NCBI GenBank assembly: GCA_963931925.1
Contig: OZ007576.1
Location: 16,376,802 to 16,440,801, forward strand
Direction: 5' to 3'
Length of the DNA: 64,000 bases
Source of the DNA: Onchidella celtica
Taxonomy: Eukaryota; Mollusca; Gastropoda; Systellommatophora; Onchidiidae
Part shown: piece after piece, positions 28,101 through 40,600 of the stretch
Layout: every line of letters starts with the position of its first letter
Position numbering within the stretch: the stretch's first letter is position 1
Position numbers and translations under genes: made by a program
Notes under the pieces: generated by a model
What the model was told of the DNA's origin: nothing
Database searches by the model: none
The model's input: only the letters and a program-made list of their open reading frames with translations

Positions 28101-31100
28101 TAATTGTATCTGGTTCTGTTTCAGGTACAAAAATGTTCATCTCAGAATGTGGCACAATTGCCACATCCACCTTACTGCCTTTTAAAAAATTTTGCTGCAC
28201 TGATTTCTTTGCATGTAGCAATCCAATAAACTAGCTTTGTTTTTTTAAGAGCATTAGTAAGAGCACAAAAAAAAAAAAACAATGAAAAAAAACAACAGTA
28301 AACACAAAATCAATAAAGGAGAGAGAGAGCAACTTTCAATTTTAAACAGTTGATCCCCACTCTTAAGTATCTATTCTCCAGCCATCTGTCTGCCCATTTA
28401 TCAATCTATATCTCTTCATCAATTCATTTGTTCGTCATTCAAATCAATCAGTCCTTTACCAGACATTTGTCCATCAACTCATTCACCTTTTCATCTACAA
28501 ACATCTATTACCAACATGACATCTGCGATGCTGACCATATTTTTCATGGAATTACCCAGCTAGCAACCCTACAGAATCTGATGGACTGACATTAAGTTTG
28601 CACATGGGAATGACAGTTCCTACGCAGATCTGCTGATTATGACATCACGCCGATGTCGGTTTAATGCAGGGAACCCACCCCTAAGGTGATCCTACCAATC
28701 CTACATGGAAATCCTGTTCAAATCCTGATGCTGGCTGGGTAACAGTTAGATCTTATAGAAATAAAATGATATAATTTCTCTCACCTTCTAGAGTCATCTT
28801 CTGTCTCCTTGAAGAAGTCACTGAGAATGTAACTTCCTGAAAATAACAAGAAAAACGAACTGCTTGCATTAATCTGTGAGCTGATCAACAGTCAGACAGT
28901 ACATAAGTAATGCAATTTGCTATAGAGTTAAAATTCACGAAGTTCTGAATTCCATCAACCATCAACTCTGACATGCACACAGCTACTTCTGGTGAACTTG
29001 TTTCCTACTGTAGAGAAACTGTCAATTACAAGTGCACAGGAGTATTTTGAAAGGTGGGGAGAGGGGGAGCAATGAGATAATTATGTGAGGAGTAGGGAAG
29101 ATATTAAGAGGTGAGAGAAAGAAGATATGAGAAGATAAGTGAAAGGAGATGGAGATATAAGGAGATGAGCAAAAGAGGAATTGAAAAGATGAATTAGGGA
29201 AGATATGAATGAAGAATGTACTCACTGCAGCAATTTGGCGAAATGTTTCGCTTTCGCTACAACATTTGTGTATAGTTGCCACTGCCTGCTGATAGTTGGT
29301 CAGATAGTTACTCAGGTCAATGTACTTGAAAATCTGGGAGTGGAAAAGATTTTGAATCTAATATCATGCAACAACAACGACAATAACAACAACAAATCAG
29401 GCTATCAACATTGTTTTATCCCTCTTCACTTCCAACTTTTTCTGCAGTATCCTTCAACTGCGATGCAGGTCAACTCACACAATCATGATAATGATGAATT
29501 TTCTAGCAATGAAAAGAAGTAAAAGGCCTAGATCTACAGGACTGTAAAACTGGACAGTGGTTAAAAACAACAACAACAACAAAAAACAAGAATTAGGAAC
29601 AAAAGAAATCGTGTATGATCGAAAGAATGTAGGAATGACGCAGAAAAGTTATAGTGACATAGAGCAGACAAGAGGAACAAGGAAAAACAAAAACAAAAAA
29701 GCAAAAAAGAAAGGAAAGAAAAGCAGAGCTGAATGGCTGATAAAAACCACATGCCTGAAGTCTGAACAAAAAGGTTAGAAGACTAAGTGGCCTTGTCCAC
29801 AGCATCCGCTCCTCTATTTTTACGGACAATGACGTATGAAAAACTCTCTTTGCCTCAAAGGATGCTGTGAGCAAGTACATAGAGGCCAAGAATGTTTACT
29901 TTTCCATACGTCATCTTCCGTAAAAAAAATGGCTGAGCGGATGCTGTGGACAAGACCACTAAAGGAGTAAGAAAACATTTTATTTGCCAGTGCAAAAGAT
30001 GCCCTTTGTAATTGAAATCACGACGGCGGTAATATTCCCGATTAATCCTCCAGCACTCCATTTTTGAAACATTTCTTGTGACACCCAATATCCTGGTATA
30101 TTTAATTAAAACACTCTCTCATTTATCAACACACAATCTTAAGTGCAAGCCGTATATACATGTAATAATTTTTCTGCATTTTTTATGAAGGGATTCAATT
30201 CGGGTCATTTGAAGGTTAATTCAAGGGTTAACTGTGTGAGCAAGATAAGTAAAAGTGGAAGTTGTTATTTGTACGTAGGCCTACATATCCCAAGCGTTTG
30301 CACTAGGGGCACATACGTATACACACCTGTCCCTAATCCCGTCTTTGACCTCAACCCCAAAATCTTATCGAATCCCTAACCCTGCCCCCTACCCTTTCAA
30401 CCAAAAAAAAAAAACAAACAAGGGGAAAACAAAATCTCAAAGAATAATTAATAATGGGTTTTTAGGAGTATTTCGGGAGGAGCTCTCTAGCTCTGGAGCC
30501 ACATAAGGCTTAAAATACGTGCCCATAGCGAGTACGTATACGTACCTATCCCTAACCCCGTCCTTGTCCTCAACCCTAATTCTGTATCGAATTCCTAACC
30601 CTGCCCCCTACTCTTTCAACCAAAAAAACAGGAGGGAAACAAAACGAAAATCTGAAAGAACAACTAATTAAGGCTGTTGTTAGGAGTATTTCGGGGGCAG
30701 CTCTCTAGCTCTGGAGTCACACAAGGCTTTAAACTACGTGCCCCTAGTGCAAAAGAACTTGGGGTACGTAGGTACAAGTAACTACAATCTAGGTAAACTT
30801 TAAAAAAAAAAAAGGAAGATACTGCACTATTTTTCACACCAGATCTCTACAGTTCCCAGAGACCTGCCATGTTATAAGAAAAGACTGGACAAGACAAAAA
30901 CAAAATTTTACAGGTTAACGGTCATTGTGTCTTGCTATTTTTTGTCTTTCGTTCAACTCCCATTTTATCTTAAATAAAGGAACCCCAGCCGGCAACCCCA
31001 CGGATACGCGGTGAGTAGGACCATGGATACTATGACTGTATACAATAAGATGAGATTGATAGCGTGTTTAGCGTGCACAGATTTCGCACCGCCACCTAGC

Positions 31101-31640
31101 GGCAAATGCGCGGAAGCCATGAACAATGCCGTATTTAACAAAGCCAGTATAGACATATTATTGAATTTTGCTCACAGTTCAGCTGTCGCTGTCGGCCTTG
31201 ATTGAAGTCACTTGTTTTATAAAATATAATTCAATCACTGTGGGAAAAACTCGGGCTTTTTTTTTTCCAGTCACAGTAGGACTGTAACAAATCCGCATCA
31301 TTAATTTATATTTATATATAACATTCCTGTCATGCTATGCGCCATGGACCCCGCCCCCGATCAGCGCACAGACTGTGTGCACGATTTTTTTAGAGGTGCA
31401 AAGAAGGGAGTGTCTCATCTTATTGTACCTAATATCTTTGGTAGGACTGAGGCCAACTTTGCACATAGGAATGACATCCTTCCTTCGTAGATTAGCTGGC
31501 TAGGAGATTGCTCCGACGTCAGCTTGACGCTGGGAACCTGCCCCTACTGTAATCCTACCTACACACAAATCCTATATGAATCTACGTCCGTTTGATGTCG
31601 GGATGCTAGCCTGTGGCTTTGTGTGTGTGTGCGTGCGTGC

Positions 31641-31677
<37 letters not shown>

Positions 31678-34600
31678 CAAATTCCATTTTGTCGCGAATA
31701 AAGAAGAATATGCATGTATTAGCTGTACAAAATTATAACCTAGATAGAAACAGAAAGCATATTCATTCTACAAAAATTGTATGTTAAAAAGTGAATTTGA
31801 CTTTTCGCGAGCTTAGTTCTTCTTTGTTCTATCCCCATTTTCTGGAAAAAAACAACAACCCGGAGATCTTTCAGTATGTAGAAGGGGTATAACAAAATAC
31901 ACACTTTGACACTTGCTTAAAATGTGTTGTGGCACTTATCAAGCTGTTTCACAGTTCCCATTTGTCCTAACACTTTATCATAAAACTAAGGCCGCAAATG
32001 TTCAACGTCGAATACCTCAGTTGTTCACAAAAAATGGAGTTGGACAAAAACTAAAGTCGCGCTTTATTAGCGTGTACAGTCTTTTCCCGTATCACGGCAG
32101 AGATAATAGAGTGTTATGTACACAGACAAAACACACTGAGTCACAGGGTGTGATTTTGAATTAAGCGTATTTTGGTGAACGGTGTTTGATAAGTCAATGT
32201 CTGTCAGTCACTCTGTGCGCTTTATCGTGCAAACAGTTATATAATAACTAGGTCCCCATGTCTAACAGATCGATTGGTGGCCTAGGGCTGAGCTGGTACA
32301 ATGAATAAACGATTTTGCATGATGAGATTTTGCAATTAACATTATCTCTTGGCTTGGCTATGATGTCTCATCGACAAACACATTTCCAATCATTAAAAGC
32401 AAAAAAAGTCACTGCACACAGATGAAATTTTGGAGAGCCAGTTTCTTATATTACGTGTTGCCACTGAATTCCTCTATAAAAAACAAATGAATTTATAGAA
32501 TATAAAACACTACAGGAAAGAATCCTTTAGGTTTCATATATAATGCTTCCAAAGACAGCTGCACTGAGTGGCTTTATTGGTTCATAAATTATTTCTAGCA
32601 TTCAAACTTCTGGATTCAAATAAAATTGCTAAATAAAACACCGAAAAGAAAAAGAACATAAACAAAAGAATAAGGAGAACAAAAGAAGTGATAGCAGGTA
32701 GAAAAACAGAGAAATGGGCAGAAAGAAAACACACATGAGAGAGAGAGAAAGAGGGACGCTGACGGACGGACAGACACACAGACAAAGAGACAGACACGTA
32801 CACAGAAAAAGAGAGAGACATACACACACACCACATGCATACGATATATATAGAAAAAGGGTCAGAGAGGGAGAGACAGAAAGACAAGCACTGAGACAGA
32901 GATAGAGAGAGAGAGAGAGAGCCAGACAAAGACCACGAGAGAGAGACAGAGAGGGACAGAGACAGAGGCAGAGCGTGCGTGTGTGTGTATGTGAGAGAGA
33001 GAGAGAGACAGACAGACAGAAAGGGAGAGAAAGAGAGAGAGAGAGAGATGTCCATGCATACGATCAAATCCACAAGTTGTGGACCACAACTACAAGTACA
33101 AACACTGCCAGTTGCGGTGACGTTTGTCTGTTTGCCAGGAAAAAAGTGGACGTTCTTGGGGTGACAAACATTGATGGACTCTCAAAACAAAGTTCCGCCC
33201 AAACAAGCCTGGGATTCAGATCTTTATTTGCCTGGGCAGATCTCTGTTCGCCGAATGCAGCCTTTATCTCTACAGTAGCAAATTCCTGTTTTGGCCTTGG
33301 TTTTCAAGCAGTAACTGAATTTAATATGGGCCCTATTTTTTAACATCTATTCTCGAAAATTTACCACGAGACTTCCGGGAAGCAGTTAAATTTTGCCATA
33401 ATTTTGCAATGCAAATATTATTTCTTCTAGACCGGTGACATGTGAATTTTTGTACTCAGGGTGGTGATTTTTTTTCTTCTTTTTCTTCAAATGCGATAGA
33501 ATTTTCCTGGCTGGCCAGTAACAGAACATTGCAATATCACCCACATCGAAAACTAGGAAAACAAGACAAGGTGAACACCTTGAGGCTAGTTCCCCAAGTT
33601 CCCGGTGGCTATTTCGCTGGCCAAAATATTTTCATGGCCAAACAGTCAAACCCAATAGACACCCTAACCTGAAAACTATCCGAAAAGAACAACAATTGTG
33701 CGCTAACAAAATCTTATTTGACCATTCATGACCTACATAATCATTCTGATAAATCTGGGCAATTCATTTCCCGCCCCAAAAGGAACAAAAAAAAACTCTG
33801 TACCACCCACTAATTGCGCTCCTCATTTTCATCGACAAAATACAATGAGATGCCTGGCTGGTGCACTGAGGAGTCCCCGAGCACCCGCCCCATCCCCCAA
33901 TTTGACCCGATCCTCCAAACACACATCCCTGAACTCAGAAAACGTACGAAGGTTATTTGCTCATGACACACACAATGTTGAATTTTTTGTCCACCCAAAA
34001 GAGAAACATCGTCGGTGGCGCATGGTGCGGAAAGCAGAGAATGCACATCCTTCACTACAAAGATGGTGCGATGATAAAACAGACGACAAAAAAAAAACCT
34101 GTTGTTTCTAACAATAGTAATGATCTGGTTTTACCAACATTATCTGTGTCTATGCCCCAACACTTACCTCCTCTGACGAAACCAAAGACATTTTCTACGA
34201 GGCATTGCAGAGGACTCTCCATAACATCCCTCTCACCGAAGGCCTGCTAATTCTGGGTGACTTTAACGCTCGAGTGGGAGCAGATCACTCCGCATGGCCA
34301 AAGTGCATTGGGCACTTCGGCATTGGCAACATCAACGAAAACGGGCAGCGCCTTCTGGAGCTATGCTCCGTAAACTCATTATGTGTTACAAACACGTACT
34401 TTGACCTTAAGAGATGCCAAAGAACATCATGGCGCCATCCCAGGTCTGGCCATTGGCATCAATTAGATCTTATTCTCTCAAGGAGGAAGAGTTTGGGCTG
34501 TATAAAAATAACTCGTTCCCTCCACAGTGCTGACTGTGACACTGACCATGCACTGGTAGTCAGCAAAATCAAAATTTCGGCCAAGAAAATATACAGATCA

Positions 34601-37600
34601 AAAGCCCCTTCAATCCCTAAGATCAATGTAACAGCAATCAGAGATGAATCAAATAGAAAGTCATTTGAAAAGTTATTTGCTGAAAGCATGGATAATGTCA
34701 CCCAATGTGACTCGGTAGATGAAACATGGAACACTCTCAGTTCAAAAATTCATGACTGTGCCATCAAGTCTTTTGGACAGCATAAAGTTTCAAACAACGA
34801 CTGGGTAGCCCAGAACAGCGAAATTCTCCTACCTCTCATTGAGCAAAAGAAATCTGCTTTCAATGAGTATAACAAAAATTGCAATCAGAGTACAAAAACT
34901 TGTTTGAAAAATGCAAAAGCTAAACTTCAGCTGGAGGTAAGACGTTGCGCCAACAAATACTGGACAGACTTGTGTAACAGCATACAAGAGGCAAATGAAA
35001 AGGGAGATATGAAAACCGCCTTTAGTCAGATGAAAGTAGCTCTTGGGCCAATCATCACCAAAAGCGCCCCACTCAAGTCTGTAAATGGTGAACCCATCAC
35101 AGATAAAAATGAACAACTGAATAGGTGGGTAGAGCATTACTCTCTGTTGTATTCAACTGAGAAAAATATTCCACCAGATTTTGAGGAACACCTCCAAAAA
35201 CTGCCAATAATGGCCGAACTTGACGCTGAACCTTCCTTAGTCGAGCTTTCCAATGCAATCGACCACCTGTCTGCTGGAAAAGCCACAGGAAGTGACAACA
35301 TTCCTGCAGAGGTATTAAAAGACCTAAAAGGCCCACTATTACCACACCTGTATAATCTGTTACTGCAGTGTTGGAAAGAAGGCGTGATACCACATGATAT
35401 GAAAGACGCCAAAATTGTCACACTTTACAAGAACAAAGGAGACAAAGGCGACTGCAACAACTATCGAGGCATATCCCTCCTCAGCATTACTGGAAAGGCT
35501 TTTGCTCGCGTCATCCTCTGCCGCCTTCAACAACTGGCGGAAAAAGTCTTACCAGAAACACAATGTGGCTTTCGAAGCAAACGATCAACTATTGACATGA
35601 TATTTGCACTTCGGCAAATCCAAGAAAAATGTAAAGAACAAAACAGGCCGCTTATAACATGCTTTGTGGACCTAACAAAGGCTTTCGACACCGTAAGCCG
35701 ATCTGGCCTGTATGCAGTCCTTAAATCCATAGGCTGTCCACCAACATTGCTAAAACTTATTGCATCCTTCCACACTGACATGAGGGCATGTGTCAACTTT
35801 GAGGGCTGCACATCCAATTCATTTGCTGTAAACAGCGGTGTGAAGCAGGGATGTGTTCTTGCTCCTACCTTATTTGGTATATATTTTGCAGCCCTACTCA
35901 AGAATGCCTTTGGTCAATGTTCAGGTGGAGTACTTATTAACACCAGAGTGGACGGCTCCATTTTTAATGTTGCCAGACTAAAAGCAAAATCTCGTACAGA
36001 GCATATTATGTTACGAGAGCTCCTCTTCGCAGATGATGCTGCAATCGTGGCCCACGATGAAACCACGCTCCAGGCTCACATCAATAGCCTTGCCAAAGCC
36101 TGTGACAAATTCATGCTAAAGATCAGTGTCTCAAAAACTGTAGTTTTGACACAAGGCTTGAGAAACCCCAACCCAATCATGCTGAATGGCTCTCCTCTGG
36201 AGCAAGTGGGAAAATTCTGCTACCTAGGCTCAACCATCAGTGGTAGCACAGACATAACAACTGAAATAAATGCCAGAATAGGAAAGGCGGCCACAGCTTT
36301 TGGCAAACTCTCAAAAAGGGTGTGGAACAATAGCAAGCTGACCATCAAAACAAAGGTACTCGTGTACCAAACTTGCGTCCTAAGCACCCTGCTGTATGGC
36401 TCAGAGACATGGACCACCTACTCCAAACATGAAAGATCCCTCAACTCCTTCCACCTGCGCTGCCTACGCAAAATTCTCAAGATCAAGTGGCAAGACAGGA
36501 TCTCAAATATCGAAGTTCTGAGCCGAGCCAACATTCCATCAATTCAGGCTCTCCTAGGCAAAAAAAGACTGCGGTGGCTTGGACATCTCCACCGTATGGA
36601 AAATGATCGCATCCCCAGACAAATTCTCTACGGGGAACTTGCTACTGGCAACCGACCCAGAGGTAGGCCACATCTGCGATTCAAAGACACTTGCAAGGTC
36701 ACGTTGAAAGCATTCAACATCGACCCCAGTGAATGGGAGAACCTTGCAAATGATCGAAGCAGATGGAGACAAAAATTGCGCAGTGGCACGCTCGCAATAG
36801 ACTTCAAGGCAAAAGAAACATACCTGACAAAACGACAGAGGCGGAATGAAAACACTCGCCAAAGTGAACCCAAAAGACTGACCTGCAATCACTGCCATCG
36901 CACTCTCGGGTCAAACATTGGTAGAATAAGCCACGAGAGAAGCTGTCAGTCAAAGTGAAAGTGAATATTCTAGCTGCTAAGACCGTCTGTAAAGACGCTA
37001 AAGGCCATATAATGATGGAAGCGAAGAATAGGAGTAGACAGATGAAATAAAGAGAACAGAATACCTTGGTAAACACACACACACACAGAATCTGTGGAGT
37101 CGCAGTACTGATTGAAGCAAAGACGAGATATGGCAAAAAGAAAAGAATGTTGTTAGAAGTACGTACGGCTCCCACGTTTTTTTGTTTTTTGCGCTTGGGG
37201 TAAGTATTTTAAAGCCTTTTGTGACACCAGAGCTAGAAAGCTCCTCCCGAAATACTCCTAACAACAGCCTTAATTAATAATTCTTTCAGATTTTCTTTTT
37301 ATTTTCCTCCTGTTTTCTGGTTAAAAGGGTAAGGGGCAGGGTTAGGGATTCGATAAGATTTGGGGTTGAGGACAAGGACGGGGTTAGGGATAGGTAAGTA
37401 TACGTGCGTGACCCTAGTCCAAAACGCTAGGGGTGAGTACATACTTATAAGAACAGCCAACAGAAGAAAGTGCATGTTGTCTTTCTTTTTCCTTTACATT
37501 CTATTTTTTTTTTGTTGGGGGTATCGTTTCTGAATATTTCTTACACCAGACTTTGCAACATACACCTTTTTCTTTTTGCCACATTTTCAGAATACATACT

Positions 37601-40600
37601 ATGGTATGATGCGTTACATTGATGGTAATGGGTAAAAAAAGCTCATAAAATTATCAGTTTTACATAAATCTAAACGCCATTTTCGATAATCTGAGGCAAA
37701 ACATGTCCTTGCCACTAAAAAAAAAATAAAAATAATAAAAACATACTTAAACCTTATAGACCAAGCTGCGATTTCCATATCTTTCTTTTTTTTTTCTTAC
37801 TCATTTCTCTATCTTTTCTTTATCTACACCGCCTGCGCCTCTCTTTTTCTCTCACTGAAAGTGAGAAATGAACGCCTTAATTATTCTTATCTACGAAACC
37901 ACCGTCTGTCTTTATGTCCATCCATGTATCCAATGTCCGTCCGCCCGTCCATTCGTCTGATTTTTAGAGCATCCACCCATCCATCTATCCATCCAATCTG
38001 CCATCCATCCAGCCACCCATACATCCATCAATCTATCCATTCATCAGTCTATCCATCCATTCGCCCATCCATCCCCCCATCCATCCATCTATCCACCCAC
38101 CCATCCACTCACCCACCCATCCATCCATCCATCCATCCACCCATCCATCCACCCATCAAGACACACATATACAAATAATCAAAACCCACCATGATCTTGA
38201 AAATTTCCCCAATCTGCTCCTCATGATGCCATTTGTTGACTTTGGGCTCCAGTGACTGAACAAACTCTGTCTGGAAGTTGTGGATTTTTTCTATGTCTGA
38301 GAAGATGGCTTCGATATCTGCTTCAGATATCACTGGCTGGGATGACTTACTGCTAGCCTCAAGTGACTTCTTATACTGAGGACGAAACAAGAACAAAAAT
38401 GTTTCAGTATAATATACCTTGCATACCATCTAGAAAACTATGATTGTCCTCATCCAATTGCTGAAACTTCCATGTCACACGATCCTCCCCCCCCCCCCCT
38501 TCTGCATTCATCCATGCCGAAATCCTGCAATGCTGATCACGTTTCTTAGTTTCCCCGATTGCTACAACTTGTTGAAATTTTACGAGTCACGCACCGGCAC
38601 GCAATTTTCAAACGCTCTGCGCTGGTTGTGTTGATATTTCCAGACAGCCCTTTACACAAATCGATTTTGCCGATTAGAACTAAAACAAAACTCTCCACTC
38701 TGCAATAAAGCAAGTTGAGCCCTAAAGTGGGCATTCTTTGAATTATTTTTCGTTTTCTAGTCTTTTTCTTCTTTCTCGATACGGGGAATTTCCAACAGGC
38801 GGTTTTATCCTGAACATCCGGCACACAGCATGACGTATGGGAACTTTGGAATGTGATAGTTGGCGCAATGTTCAACATGCCAGCAGGATTTCAAATGTCT
38901 GGTACGACGGGTGGCCAAGTTAGATTTTGTGCCATCCGCGGTACATCCTCTGAAATCAACGAATTCAAATTGAAGTTGGTCAGCCAACTGTTGGCGAAAT
39001 TCATTTAAACTAGGTGCGTACACGTGACTTTGCTGCGTTGCAGTAGCGTTCCAGCAGCGTTGCAGTAGCGTTGCAATTTTTTTTCAGAACCTAGACATGG
39101 ACTGGAGATGCACACGCGTGCAGAACACGGGCGCATTGCAGGGACAGGAGGAACAGGGAGGCTTTACGAGGTACTTTCGAAAAGTTGGCAAGGGTAAACA
39201 GTACAATAAAGGTTGGGAATCCCCTTACATTAAAACATTACAAAACGAGGGGAGAGGGTATCGTTTTCTTTTTCCACCGACTTCTAAGGACGCTTCCAAA
39301 TCTCTCCCTTGGGGAGTTTTAAACCCGTGACATCAATGAGCTGCTGTTCTTGAAACTCTACGAAACATGTTGATACGTCAGTACGTGAGATGGACGACGG
39401 CTTGTGCCCAGTCAAAATCTGCAAGTCTGTCATTTCGTGGCCGAACAGAAATACAGACACTGTAAGACTCTGACACTTTGTGGCCAAACAGAAAATACAG
39501 ATACTGTAAGACTAAGACCCCTTTCACACGGCGCGGGTCCACCCGCGCCCGCACATTTGCGTGGGGTCCACCCGCACCCGCATACCCTTTCACACGGCGC
39601 GGGTGAAAATCGCACCCGCACTTAGATCTCTCCAGTTTTTTATTCTATTTTACACTGTACAGTCGTGAAATATGGACAGTGATCGGTTTCTCCTCCTATA
39701 TCTTGTATTTGCGACAAAAGAGGAGACAAAGATGTACATTATCAGTGTATCCTTTGATTGGCGAAAGAACTTGCTCCACATAACTGGCCTCCCTAGAACT
39801 AATAATATTAGCAGTTCTATATCAATATCTGCATCCATACTGTTTCTGCAGAAAAAAAAAAGTCACAATCAAAAGGAAATACGGGATAACGCGCAGCCAA
39901 GGACAAATTCCTGCATACGGTGTACAATTTCAACTTCGCGGGTGCGGGTACCCTAGGGGAACACGCGCAAACATTTCGCCCGCAAACAAGTACGACCCGC
40001 ACCCGCGCCGTGTGAAAGGCTCCATTGAAAACCTCAGCCTTAGGTTTGCGCGGGCCCCGCACATAAGTGCGGGTGCGGGTTGACCCGCGCCGTGTGAAAG
40101 GGGTCTAACAAGAGACTGATGAAGAAAAAAATATTTACAGCCGACCCCAGTGAGAACTCTACTGATTCTCCCTTGATCTGGTATCTATCATTATCCATTT
40201 ATCCCTAAGTGCCACGGTTCTCAGCGTGCAGTCTCTGTTATAATTAGTGTTGTGGCGTTCGGCAATATTCAAATAGTGATATGTGACGAATATTCGTTCC
40301 AACAGTTTTTTTTTTAAGTATTTGACACTCAGGTATCATTTTTGTTGTTGTTGTCTTGTTCATAAGCAGTTGATGGAGAGATAGTTTCGAAATTTAACAC
40401 ATTCATCTGAAAACTAGCCTACATACAAAGAAGGTCATCGAGTAGCGTGAATTATTGAAAGGGGGGAGGCAAGAAATACGATAGTTCGGCTTGTCTCGAG
40501 CGATGTCGTAACAGCACTTTTTTTTTGGAGGGGGCGGGGGGGGGGGGGATTGAATTTCTTGTACGGTTTTGCTCTAGCATTCGAAAAAGTATCGAGAATT

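Noticed and set aside
32582..33073. 163-codon Ser/Leu-rich minus-strand frame
   Set aside because: It is the translation of a GA/CA-rich low-complexity tract, open in several frames.
37911..38160. CRISPR-like or other spaced repeat array
   Set aside because: Contiguous degenerate tetranucleotides with no spacers; a eukaryotic microsatellite.
37861..38178. 105-codon frame rich in SIHPSIHP
   Set aside because: Translation of the CATC microsatellite.
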